From assembly GCA_010909165.1 (NCBI GenBank), contig MU008196.1, positions 62,001-126,000 on the forward strand: 64,000 nucleotides of DNA. Direction: 5' to 3'. Origin of the DNA: Anthoceros angustus. Its lineage: Eukaryota > Streptophyta > Anthocerotopsida > Anthocerotales > Anthocerotaceae. The notes below the pieces were generated by a model, which was not told the DNA's origin, did not search any database, and worked only from the letters and a program-made list of their open reading frames with translations. Of this stretch, positions 31,283-41,759 are shown in pieces. The stretch's first letter is position 1. Every line of letters starts with the position of its first letter. A program made the translations under genes and the position numbers.

Positions 31283-31900
31283 CTAGCTGTCCAAGTATCT
31301 TGAGTAGTCATCCAGGCCTAAACCTGACATGTGCTTGTAATGTTTATGCTTTACCAAGCCCTTTGTTAACACATCTGCAACATTGTCCTCTGTGCTTATG
31401 TAGCCAACCTTCACAGCTCCTCGCTCTACAGCATCTCTGATATAGTGATGCTGTATTTCAATGTGCTTAGTGCGAGCATGGAACCTAGGGTTTGCGACGA
31501 GAGCAAGTGCAGACATGTTATCGCATAGTATCGAGGTAGGTGCCTGCTGTGTTTGTCCTAGATCATGTAGGAAGGTCCTTTCCCATTCTGCCTCCTTTGA
31601 GGCATCTGTCAAGGACTTATACTCCGCTTCCGTTGACGACAGAGCAATGGACGACTGTTTTTTGCATGACCAGTTCACAGTTGCGGATGCTAGCAGGAAA
31701 CAATAGGTCAAGAGGCTTTTTCCGAAGCCGCTTGATGCCCGGTCGGTCGTAAAACGAAAGCGTAAGTCTCTCGCCAGCTTTATGCATAGAATAGGCCATA
31801 TGTGTGGGTACCCTTCAAGTACCTAAAAATTCTTTTAATCAAGGCCCAGCTCCCCGCCAGTTTTTCTAAAAGCGGGAGGCAGTGCTCACAGTCTTGGATA
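31283..31900 (-). pseudogene. copia-B RNase H
   Basis: The 142-residue open stretch reads WSCKKQSSIALSSTEAEYKS, then AEWERTFLHDLG, ILCDNMSALALVANP, RTKHIEIQHHYIRD and EDNVADVLTKGL. These are the hallmark blocks of the Ty1/copia RNase H C-terminal half. The N-terminal half (31712-31930) is broken. Copia-A lacks a recognisable version of this end. Confidence 0.93.
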
Positions 31901-31932
31901 TCGGCCTAGTCCGTTTTACAAAAATCGGGCTT

Positions 31933-32781
31933 CTACTGCCTATAGGGTACATCACGCTTGTCGTGAACCTCATCTGGAGTTTGTGGACACTGTAAGCTGG
32001 TAAGCTTAGCCCCTGTAGAGTAAGGAGTAGTAGCAGGCCTAGCCTCATCAAGCTTGAATTTTCGCAGAATATCATTGATATACTTGCGTTGGTGCACTAC
32101 GATCAGGCCTTCCTCTCGTATCCTTAAGATCTGTACCCCGAGGCAGTACTTGAGCTCACCGATATCTTTCATCTCGAATTTGGTGCTCAGCATGAGCTTA
32201 ACTTCAGCTAACAGAGGTTGACTGTTTGTGGCAAGGATGACGTCGTCTACATATAGCGCCAACACCACGAAGTCATGACCTCGTCACCAGAGTATACATT
32301 TGAGTCGGATTACTGCAGACGAAGGCCCGATGAGGTAGATGTGCATAGTTATGTACCAAACCCTACCACTTTGCTTCAAACCATAAATGCATTTAAGCAG
32401 CTTTAGGACTTTGGTAGGGTTTTCAGAATCCTCATATCCCTCTGGTTGTGCCATGTACAGGTCTTCGTCGAGAGCACCATACGGGAACGCAGTACAAACG
32501 TCCATTTGTTGCAGATCCAAATTCAGCTCGGCTGCCAGAGCAAGGATGATCCGGATGGACTGCGAATGAACGACAGGAGAGAAAGTCTCCTGGTAGTCCA
32601 AGCCTTCAACCTGGGTAAACCCCCTAGCAACAAGCCTTGCTTTGTATCGTGCGATTTCCCCTTTGGCATCAAGTTTTAACTTAAACACGCACTTGCAAGA
32701 GATGGGTTTTGCGTCCGAGCGAGACAAGTTGCAGTCTTGTTCTTGAGCAAGGATCGGTACTGCCTCCACGGCTGCCGCCAC
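31933..32781 (-). pseudogene. copia-B reverse transcriptase
   Basis: Two frames are found. In 32284-32781: KPISCKCVFKLKLDAKGEIA, ARYKARLVARGFTQVEGLDY, QETFSPVV, QQMDVCTAFPYGALDEDLYM and CIYGLKQSGRVWY. In 31933-32268: VLALYVDDVILATNS (catalytic YVDD), MKDIGELKYCLGVQI and HQRKYINDILRKF. A small frame change and a few damaged codons at about 32270-32340 separate them. This is the complete domain in order. Confidence 0.93.
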
Positions 32782-33870
32782 TTGGAAGCATCAGGCCCTG
32801 CCAGAGCCTGCTTATAGGAGCTGGGTTCCTCAGCAGGGAGAATGTCCAAAGTAGCACCATAAACTGCGGAAGATGACCGAAAGTCCATGGACTGATACCG
32901 GGGTTCATGCCACTGATCCGGAGGAGGTCGGTGGCGAGTAGAACGACGAGGGCCAGGAGCATCAAGTGCTGCAAAATTCTCAAAGGTGGCCTCATCACCG
33001 CCGTCAGAATGGTCCAGGTCCAAGTCCCCCAATGAGGCTGCATCATCTATGTCAGCGGCAGAGTCGGGAGCAAAAGGATATTGGGCTAACTCATCGACAA
33101 GGGGTGGTGCAGGTACAACTGGAGGATAGGGACTTGCAGGAGCATCGGCAGCATCAACTGCAACAACATCTACAGTATCAGCTGAAGAATCCTCTGCATC
33201 ATCCTCAATATCATCCAGTGGATATGTGGCAACCCTGGAACCCTCATCAAAAGAATCATCAGATAAGCCGTCAGATATGACTGAAGCTGCAGCAACAGGA
33301 GTATGGGGTTCGACAAAGGTAACACTACGGGCTAGGGTCACCGTCTGTGATACAGGGTCAAAAAGTTTGTACGCCTTAACGTGCTCACTATAGCCGACAA
33401 AAATAAGGCTGCGAGCACGATTGTCTAACTTTTGCGCTCATAGGAATGTAGGCAAAAGCCTTAGACCCGAAAACTCGCAGGTGGAGTAAGCTAGGCTTAC
33501 GATGCCAGAAGACCTCAAAAGGAGTCCTCCCCTTGACCAAACCTGTCGACTGCTCAAGATATATGGTCGTGACGGCCTACCCTTGTGGAAGGCCAGCCCA
33601 AAGCAACATACTTCTCGTCATGCCCAAAGAAAGTTTGGTTTTGCGTCAAAGAACGCATTTGCTGGGTATAGGGCACAATCAACTGCCTCTGGATGCCCTG
33701 CTCAGATAAGTACTCATCGAAAGCATTGTTGACAAATTCAGTACCATTGTCGCCCGCGATTACTTTGAGTAGGCAGCCACCAGCGATGTTGGCAACCGAT
33801 CCACAGAAGCGACCAAAGGTGTCGCTCTTCAGTCGCATGGGGATGGTCAAGAATACCGGCTATAATCATT
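32676..33870 (-). pseudogene. copia-B integrase core end and integrase-RT linker
   Basis: The linker (32676-33341) is acidic, with TLARSVTFVEPHTP, an Asp/Ala-rich stretch and RRSTRHRPPPDQWHEPRYQS. Upstream, at 33554-33850, integrase core pieces appear: KVIAGDNGTEFVNNAFDEYL (second Asp) and GIQRQLIVPYTQQ. The sequence breaks at about 33870 into a second copy of an earlier part of the element. Confidence 0.85.
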
Positions 33871-34729
33871 TGCCGTAATACAAAGCCCCTCCTAGAGAAG
33901 GTGTATTTATTTTACCTGAGATGTCAGCATGCACGAGATCTAACACTGAAGACACTCTATGTGCAGCCTTTGGAAAAGGGAGTTCCTTCTGTTTAGCAAG
34001 AATGCATGACTCACAAACAGGTAAGTCCTTAAAACAGCTAGGCAATGGTTCCCTATGGCAACCCTGCTTGGACATGTCTATCAACTTGTTTTTATTGGCA
34101 TGCCCTAAACGCCGCATGCCATAAAGAAGCATCGGATAAGCCGCCGATATGACTGAAGTCTGCAGCAACAGGAGTATGGGGTTCGACAAAGGTAACACTA
34201 CGGGCTAGGGTCACCGTCTGTGATACAGGGTCAAAAAGTTTGTACGCCTTAACGTGCTCACTATAGCCGACAAAAATAAGGCTGCGAGCACGATTGTCTA
34301 ACTTTTTGCGCTTCTCTGCAGGAATGTAGGCAAAAGCCTTAGACCCGAAAACTCGCAGGTGGAGTAAGCTAGGCTTACGATGCCAGAAGACCTCAAAAGG
34401 AGTCCTCCCCTTGACCAAAGCGGGTACCACTGCTCAAGATATATGTGGTCGCGGCCTGCCCAAGACCCTTGTGGAAGGCCGCCCAAAGCAACATACTTCT
34501 CGTCATGCCCAGCAAAGTTTGGTTTTGCGTCAAAGAACGCCATTTGCTGTTGGGTATAGGCACAATCAAGCGCCTCTGGATGCCCCGCCGATAAGTACTC
34601 ATCGCATTGTTGACAAATTGACCATTGTCGCCCGCGATTACTTTGAGTAGGCGACCACATCATGTTGAATCACAGCAACCATCCACCAAAGGTGTCGCTC
34701 TTCAGTCGCATGGGGATGGTCCAAGAATA
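33871..34729 (-). repeat. duplicated segment of copia-B (integrase zinc domain, linker start, core)
   Basis: On the minus strand 33871-34125 repeats part of 34730-35015 (GAG-pre-integrase, CESCILAKQKELPF). The stretch 34130-34725 repeats 33288-33865 (FEVFWHRKPSLLHLRVFGS, FVGYSEHVKAYKLFDP and the core). The repeat unit is about 845 bases, with scattered deletions in one copy or the other. Confidence 0.85.
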
Positions 34730-35767
34730 CCGGCTATAATCATCGGTCAGCGTCAGGTAATACAAAGCCCCTCCTAGAGAAGGTGTATTTATTTTACCTG
34801 AGATGTCAGCATGCACGAGATCTAACACTGAAGACACTCTATGTGCAGCCTTTGGAAAAGGGAGTTCCTTCTGTTTAGCAAGAATGCATGACTCACAAAC
34901 AGGTAAGTCCTTAAAACAGCTAGGCAATGGTTCCCTATGGCAACCCTGCTTGGACATGTCTATCAACTTGTTTTTATTGGCATGCCCTAAACGCGCATGC
35001 CATAAAGAAGCAAGTTGACTGGAAGTCATCGATAAAATGGCCGATGATGTAGGAGAACATCTCAAATCTAATTTGTACAGATCATAATCAAGGAGGCCCC
35101 TAAAGACACAGACAGAGGGAGAACTCTTCCTGTAGAAGCAGCAGGCCTCATCAGTCACGTGTATCTCATACACGTGCAACTGCATGAGCTTGGTCATCGA
35201 CAGAAGATTCTTTGCCATGTCTGGCACATACAGAACTCCTTCGACAGGTTGTACAGATCCATCATTGAGGGTGAAGGTACAAGTGCCATGTCCCTCCACG
35301 CAAAGTCCACTGTCACTGCGCTCATCTCCTAACAGAACTTTGTCCTTCATGCGAAGCAGGGTTAGCTTGGAGAACAAGGTTTTGTCGTTGCAGATGTGGG
35401 TGGTCGCTCCAGAGTCGAGATACCAATCCCCTACGTCATGGACGGTGCTAATGAGGCAGATAGTGAGGATCTTCACTGCGGCTCTCGAGCTTTCTGCCTT
35501 TCCCTTCACGGCCACACTGGCAGACTGCTTTGGGGGCTGTTGCCACTGGGGTTCCCCTGCCTTTTTCTTGCGGCAGTCGCGTGCCCAATGGTCGGGTGCC
35601 CCGCACCAATTGCAATTTCCAGTTTTCTTCATGCCTGAGGAGGTAGAATCAAAACCGGCAGTTGAATTGTTCTTGCCTTTTGGTCTGTTAGGCTTGAACT
35701 TAGCAGCTAACACCTTGTCAGCCTTTGCTCTTCCATTTCGCAGAGAATCTCGGTTTTCCCGATGCAA
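34670..35767 (-). pseudogene. copia-B gag C terminus, protease, GAG-pre-integrase, integrase start
   Basis: One 365-residue frame holds the zinc knuckle CNWCGAPDHWARDC (about residue 53), the protease active site WYLDSGATTHIC, and LYVPDMAKNLLSM. The integrase zinc domain follows (SLWHARLGHANKNKLIDM and CESCILAKQKELPF), then LTLTDDYSRYSWTIPMRLK. It is the longest uninterrupted element frame in the window. The DSGAT triad is intact, unlike copia-A. Confidence 0.95.
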
Positions 35768-35770
35768 CCA

Positions 35771-36947
35771 CTATGTCGACGATGAGGTGCATGCATTCTC
35801 GGCAGCAACAGCAGCTTGTGAGGTGCACAAGGGTCCATTGTACGAGCTAACGAACTGCTGGAGTGATGCTAGCAAGCTGCTCAACAGCTGGACAACAACA
35901 TGTTCCTCCTCAATCTTATAATTGAAAGAGGCGAGCTGAGCACGGAGATGGCGAAATTTACTGGTAAATCCACCCGCTTTGTCCCCGTCCTTCATTCTTA
36001 GCGCATAGAACTCTTGCCATACGGCACACTTGGTCATGATGTTAGTGACCTGATATGTCTTCCCGATGCAAAGTGACCACTATGTCGCCGATGGAGGGTG
36101 CATGCATTCTCAGAAGACTTGTGAGGTGCACAAGGGTCCATTGTACGAGCTAACGAATCGCTGAGTGATGCTAGCAAGCGCTCAATGGTGGACAACAACA
36201 TGTTCCTCCTCAATCTTATAATTGAAAGAGGCGAGCTGAGCACGGAGATGGCGAAATTTACTGGTAAATCCACCCGCTTTGTCCCCGTCCTTCATTCTTA
36301 GCGCATAGAACTCTTGCCATACGGCACACTTGGTCATGATGTTAGTGACCTGATATGTCTTCTCGAGCTGATTCCAGATCTCGATGCCCTTGGTCAGGTA
36401 CTCTACATCAGGGACAAGGAGTGCGTCCAAGCCATTGATAATGACAGCCACAATAACTTCATTGTGAGCTGTCCATTTATCTTTATCGGCTTGGCTACAA
36501 GTCTGAGGATCCGGTTCCGGAAATCCTCCACCCACAACGCTCGGACTCCGCCATCGTGGACAAGGAGGCGCCCGTTATTGATAATGATGCCACAATAACT
36601 TCATTGTGAGCTGTCCATTTATCTTTATCGGCTTGGCTACAAGTCTGAGGATCCGGTTCCGGAAATCCTCCACCCACAACGCTCCAGACTCCCCGGGCTA
36701 TCAGGAGAGCTTTCATGCGTACTTTCCACACAGGATACAACTTCCTATTAAACCTATCTTTCTCCTTCAGTTCTGACGTGAAGGAGGGGGTTGCCATGGT
36801 TGTTGTCATCCTTGTGATAGGTACAACAAGTGGGTTGGTCCAGAAGTTGGAAATATCTACAGACTGTAGGTCCTCTACACCCTCAGACTCCAAGGATCCA
36901 GCGAAGCTGAGGTCAGATACACTATGTGTACTCTCGGAATCGGACAT
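35771..36947 (-). pseudogene. copia-B gag, N-terminal and central part, with internal repeats
   Basis: Gag probably starts at the Met of MSDSESTHSVSDLSFAGS (36947). ELKEKDRFNRKLYPVWKVRM, ARGVWSVVGGGFPEPD, IWNQLEKTYQVTNIMTKCAV and SKFRHLRAQLASFNYKIEE follow. This is the UBN2/retrotran-gag layout seen in copia-A (KEKDRF and LKDTYQVQN). Stretches at about 36050-36300 and 36425-36700 are partly repeated, with deletions. Confidence 0.9.
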
Positions 36948-36970
36948 GTGTGAACTAGCAAAACTATGGT

Positions 36971-38073
36971 TTGAGAAGAAAAAATAACTAGGTCAGTTAC
37001 GCTCCGATTCTGCTGTTCCTAACAAATGCTCATTAGAGGTACTAACGATGCGTGTCCAGGGGGCTAGTTGTGGGTGACAGCCTGGGAGGGGGTTGATACA
37101 GATGTATCTAAACCTTAACAGGCTAGCTCCCTCATCTACCTTCCTGGATGCGTAGGGGTGCAAATGTGAACAGACACCAACTTTCAAAAAACAACGTTTC
37201 ATTTCTTTAGTTAGGGTTTCTAACCGACATTTGTTTGTCTGCTGAAACGGCAGGTCAGTTGACAAACCTATCAAAAATCAGGAGACACAAGCAATTCAAG
37301 AGTTAGCCATGAAGATGTGGCGCTTCAGATCAGCGCCAAAGATCACGACTCTTGACAGATGCCCTTTCGCGTCTCCTGCGCTCCCCGCCAGCGGAAGCAG
37401 GGTCACAGGATGGCGTCTCTGCTCGCAGGTAGGAATTCGATGGAAAATCCCTGACCAAGGTCCATCTGTTTCAAAATTCACCGCTGCATCGCGTCGATTG
37501 ATCCTGGAAAATTTTGCGTCGATGCGGATCTGGACACGAGCAAGATCCTCTCTCAAGAGATGTTGATTCGATTCCAACTTCCCCAAGGCTGATTCAGTTT
37601 ATGTCCATAAATTTCTTGCTTTGAGGCCACTTGTGTGTGATGCAAATTGACTGCAATTTGCATACGTCTGATACAGGGGCAAACACAGGTGGTCTCGAAC
37701 AGGAAGGTAGAATCGACTCCAAAGGAATATCTCTTGGGGCGGTTGATATCAAAGATTAGATTCCTCATGACACCTTGCTCGGAAAAGAGAATCCGTGTAG
37801 GAGTTCCTTTGATGTAGCGCGTGCGGTGAGCAACAATACCGAATTCCTAACAACAAATTGTCTCACCATGTATCGGATAATTAGCCTCGTATAGGTCCGT
37901 GGATTTACGTCGATGCAGGCGTGGTACTTTGTGGTTTTGATGGAAAACCACGGCCTTTTCTTTCGGCGATGACACCTGCGAAGGGCTACCCCTGCATTAT
38001 GTCTTGAGATCGGTAGAGAGCATCTGGTGCTCTGATACCATGTAAAAGTGCAGGGAGCAATTTTGTAATTGAG
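36971..38073 (-). repeat. first copy of the copia-B leader region, damaged
   Basis: It carries the same sequence as 38082-39185 with many small deletions. It includes the leader ORF's helical part (MGKLESNQHLLREDLARVQI at 37296-37586) and ends in a 32-base stub of the LTR (38041-38072) after a primer-site copy. The true 5' end of the element is the second copy, which has the whole LTR. Confidence 0.85.
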
Positions 38074-38481
38074 AAGAAAAATAACTAGGTCGATTCGCTC
38101 CGATTAACATTCTGCCTAACAAATGCTCATTAGAGGTACTAACGATGCGTGTCCAGGGGGCTAGTTGTGGGTGACAGCCTGGGAGGGGGTTGATTCAGAT
38201 GTATCTAAACCTTAACAGGCTAGCTCCCTCATCTACCTTCCTGGATGCGTAGGGGTGCAAATGTGAACAGACACCAACTTTCAAAAAACAACGTTTCATT
38301 TCTTTAGTTAGGGTTTCTAACCGACATTTGTTTGTCCTTGAAGCGGTGTTGACAAACCTATCAAAATCGAGAGACACAAGCAATTCAAGAGTTAGCCATG
38401 AAGATGTGGCGCTTCGGATCGGCCAAAGATCACGACTCTTGACAGATGCCCTTTCGCGTCTCCTGCGCTCCGCCAGGTGAG

Positions 38482-39114
38482 TCACCGATGGCGTCTACGC
38501 TGTAGTAGGTCGATGGAAAATCCCTGACCAAGGTCCATCTGTTTCAAAATTCCTGTGATCTGCGCCACGTCGCGATTGATCCTGGAAAATTTTGCGTCGA
38601 TGCGGATCTGGACACGAGCAAGATCCTCTCTCAAGAGATGTTGATTCGATTCCAACTTCCCCAAGGCTGATTCCAGTTTATGTCCATAAATTTCCTTGCT
38701 TTGAGGCCACTTGTGTGTGATGCAAATTGACTGCAAATTTCTGTCTGATACAGGGGCAAACACAGGTGGTCTCGAACAGGAAGGTAGAATCGACTCCAAA
38801 GGAATATCTCTTGGGGGCGGTTGATATCAAAGATTAGGATTCTGGTTCCTCGCGCGACACCTTGCTCGGAAAAGAGAATCCGTGTAGGAGTTCCTTTGAT
38901 GTAGCACAGCGGCGCGTGCCCGGTGAACAGCAATACCAGAATTCCTAACAACAAATTGTCTCAGCCACAGATCAGGATAATTAGCCTCGTATAGGTCCAG
39001 GATTTCGTCAGTACGGGCAGGTCTGTTGGTACTTTGTGGTTTTGATGGAAAACCACGGCCACCTGTCCTTTGCTGGCGATGACCTGCACGAGGGCTACCC
39101 CGTCCAGGCATTAT
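38482..39114 (-). pseudogene. copia-B leader ORF between the primer site and gag
   Basis: It reads on the minus strand with one frame change. A basic start, MPGRGSPRAGHRQQRTGGRG, leads into EILDLYEANYPDLWLRQFVV. A second frame has SALGKLESNQHLLREDLARV and QIRIDAKFSRINRDVAQITG, with Leu/Ile at helical spacing. Copia-A has a counterpart at 6290-6807. I do not recognise the product; a coiled-coil nucleocapsid-type or leader protein is possible. Confidence 0.5.
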
Positions 39115-39142
39115 GTCTTGAGATCGGTAGAGAGCATCTGGT

Positions 39143-39154
39143 GCTCTGATACCA
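39143..39154 (-). promoter_or_regulatory. copia-B primer binding site (initiator Met tRNA)
   Basis: The minus strand next to the LTR reads TGGTATCAGAGC, the same primer site as in copia-A. Confidence 0.95.
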
Positions 39155-39323
39155 TGTAAAAGTGCAGGGAGCAATTTTGTAATTCAGAAAAGAACTCAAA
39201 TTAAAATTGTGTACAAAATTGTGAATGTGTTTAACTTATATATTGAACCTTAATGACGTTTCATTTGGGCATTTAACCTAACCCTAATATTGCTTAGACT
39301 AGCTGCTGGCTTTACTCCCAACA
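39155..39323 (-). repeat. copia-B 5' LTR
   Basis: This 169-bp repeat is paired with 29044-29212. The target duplication TCTAG follows at 39324-39328. Confidence 0.95.
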
Positions 39324-39740
39324 TCTAGTCACATTGTGTTCCTCCCAATATGCATTAGTAATGGCATCGCCTTTCATGACCCGCTCAGCCATCTCATAAG
39401 CTTGCTCTAGCTCATGATCATAATATGCCCCATGGAGCATGTGCAAGAAGTTGGCAACCACTCTCCTTTGCCTACCTGGCAGAGTTGTGATGTAGTAGAT
39501 CTGGTCTGCTTCTCTCATCGTCTTCACCTTGGTGTCCTTCACCAGCTGTCTGAATCTCAAGTATGCAGACCTCAAAGGCTCGTTGGGCTTGATCATGAAT
39601 TTTGACAGCTCTTGAATCTTTTCTGTCGACGCCACAGGAAACATCTCACCAAACTTAATGAACATCTCGTCTACCAGGTATGCAATGGCTTCAAATTGCG
39701 CTGAATCCGACGAACCAGCTTCTTCTTCAAACACCATAAA
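39324..39740 (-). pseudogene. gypsy-3 gag fragment on the far side of copia-B
   Basis: The minus strand reads IAYLVDEMFIKFGEMFPVAS, TEKIQELSKFMIKPNEPLRS, AYLRFRQLVKDTKVKTMREA and VVANFLHMLHGAYYDHELEQ, then AYEMAERVMKGDAI. It is colinear with gypsy-1 gag at 830-1150 and better preserved. It connects across copia-B to the knuckles at 28.9 kb. Upstream (above 39740) similarity to gag stops abruptly, so the fragment is 5'-truncated. Confidence 0.92.
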
Positions 39741-40237
39741 CCTTCAAGGGGGGGAATTTACATGATGAAGGTTTTCTCGGAAATATACGCCAAAGGGGGT
39801 TACACATGGGTCTCAAAACGACGGATAGCATGTTTTCCTGAAAGTACCACAGAAAAACAGGGTGTCTCATCCACGTGGCCCCACTTTCACAATATGGGTA
39901 CACACCATGGAAGGGTGCTCGCAATCCTTTACCCGTATGATTTAGGCAAAGTTAGACCCACCGTGATGACCATTAATGCCGGGGAAAGCATGCCAGTTAA
40001 CTAGGATTTGCGTCCGTCACGCAGGAAAGTATGGTTGGCATGCAAAAACCATAGTATTCTGCAAATTCGTTTTGATCTCAAGGGTTTGGCAAAGGGTTGA
40101 GGTCATGACATAATGGGTCTCAACGGACCGTATGCTTGGCATCCTTGCCAGTGGAAGTAGGGGCGCCGGTCGGCCGGCAGCCCTCTCTTGTCTATGGAGG
40201 TGTGGCGTGACTTTCGTTGACGGTCAGCCGGGCGCGC
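39741..40237. other. stretch without recognisable genes
   Basis: No domain, LTR or tandem repeat was identified. An 80-codon open stretch on the plus strand (39762-40004) has no recognisable motif. Confidence 0.5.
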
Positions 40238-40425
40238 ACAATCCCGTGTCGTTGTAGTAAGGAGGTCCGTTCCCAAGAGAATGATAGGCTCCGTTGGCCA
40301 CGTTTCAATCGTTTCTCACCTCACGTAGTACCCGTTTCAGACTCAACACACACATTCATCGTTTTACGACTAACTACCCGTAACGTTCACCGGACAGGCC
40401 CGGCGTGGCCAAACGTTTAAGGACC
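40238..40425. repeat. left arm of an inverted repeat
   Basis: The stretch from GTCGTTGTAGTAAGGAGGTCC to CCAAACGTTTAAGGACCC is the imperfect reverse complement of 41385-41537. Matching blocks include CGTTTCAATCGTTTCTCACC and ACACACATTCATCG. Small insertions and deletions separate the arms. Confidence 0.85.
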
Positions 40426-41384
40426 CGTTCGCGTCCGTATCATTCAAGTTTGTCACTCGTCCCTCTGGTCCGTTCCTCTCACCATTCACACTTCACTCAT
40501 TATCCTTGGAGAAAATCGCGGGTGGCTGCGCGGTCCGGACCTCCTCCGTCGCTCTGCCAGGCCTCTCGTCCGCTCTACACCTCAAGTTCCTCGCTCACGC
40601 ATTCGGTCCGTCCAAGCCGGGTGCTCGTGATGAGCAAGGGTTCCGGGTCGCCCTTCCCTGCATACACCGCCACACGTTAGGGTCCATCACCAGGACCTTG
40701 ATCAGTCTCTCCGGGCTCGTGCCACCGATGACTCGGGACTCACATCGACAAGAAGGCACACAAGGGCCTGCAAGAAGACGCGGCATCAACACCAAGAGAA
40801 AGATACTTTACTAGAGCAGCCTCAGCCCTCTTATACTATGCCCAAGGTCGGCGTCTTTATTACACCCCTATTCTGAGCTTATGGCCAGCTCAGTGCGCCC
40901 TAATCGGCCGCCTACTATTCCCCTTATTCTACCTATCTACGCCGTCGGTGGTGGGGCCGGGGTTGCCCCTCGCCTTGGCGGCGTGAGCCCAAGGCCAGCA
41001 AGCTGCAGGCGCACCCAATCGGATGATCCGAGGCGGGCCCTACCTCTCCCAGGGCTCTGTCAGTGCACTTCGCGGCGGCGACAACAGCACCACTAAATCC
41101 TCCTCCCCTCCTCTCTTATCTCGCAAGGGCCCCGGGTTCAGGCCTCCAAGAGATGGTTCTCGCCAGTATTGGTGATTGGTGGCTCCCTCCGCTCCACAGG
41201 TGACTTGAGGGGTCCATTCTCGACTCCGGAGTTCGGACCCCTAGGTCCAGTCTTCTCTCCGGGGTCCGGACCTCAGGGTCCAGTCTTCTTTCTGGAGTCC
41301 AGACCTCAGGGTCCGGACTCGCCTCTGGGTCCGGTCTTCGAGGCCCGGCCCTTCCTCGGCGCCCGGACAGGGGTCCTTAAACGT
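40426..41384. other. spacer of the inverted repeat, with GGTCCGGAC-type short repeats
   Basis: About 41205-41380 is built of imperfect repeats of GGTCC(G/A)GA/CCTCAGGGTCCAG-type motifs. The rest (40426-41200) is C-rich without a convincing frame. AAAGATACTTTACTAGAGCA followed by CTTATACTATGCCC near 40800-40840 resembles the transcription-start part of an LTR, but this is weak. Confidence 0.4.
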
Positions 41385-41537
41385 TTGGCCACGCAAGTCC
41401 GTGAGCGTTCTGGAGTAGTTGGCCGAAAGCGATGAATGTGTGTTGAGTGCGGCGGTACTACATGAGGTGAGAAACGATTGAAACGTGGCGGAGCTATCAT
41501 TCTCTTGGGAGCGGACCTCCTTACTACAACGACACGG
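41385..41537. repeat. right arm of the inverted repeat
   Basis: It is the reverse complement partner of 40238-40425. It starts CCTTAAACGTTTGGCCACG and ends TACTACAACGACACGGA. Confidence 0.85.
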
Positions 41538-41759
41538 ATTGTGTATGCCCGGTGGCTCGTGAGCCACGGACCTTAGGGTCGAGACTGCCTCACAGGGGTC
41601 CGGTCTTGGGCCCGGCCCTTCCTCGCGCCCGGACACGAGGTCCGTCGTCACTGAGTCTGGACCTCGAGTCGGACTTTCTTCCGGGTCGGACCCAAGGTCC
41701 GACAAAATCGGACTCGCGAACACTGGGTTCGCCCCTCATTGGCTTATCACGGCTCACCC

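Larger units (their letters stand above)
29044..39323 (-). mobile_element. Ty1/copia LTR retrotransposon copia-B, inserted in gypsy-3 gag
   Basis: LTRs of 169 bp lie at 29044-29212 and 39155-39323, starting TG and ending CA. They are flanked by target duplication TCTAG (29039-29043 and 39324-39328). By eye the two LTRs differ at about four bases. On the minus strand the order is primer site, leader ORF, gag with zinc knuckle, protease (DSGAT), integrase, RT (YVDD), RNase H. At 10.3 kb it is nearly twice the size of copia-A, because at least four internal stretches are present twice. An extra plus-strand-looking coding stretch also lies between RNase H and the 3' LTR. Confidence 0.93.

Noticed and set aside
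35184-35921. 245-residue plus-strand open stretch
   Set aside because: It lies antisense to the copia-B gag/protease frame, which has clear motifs; no domain is seen in the plus-strand reading.
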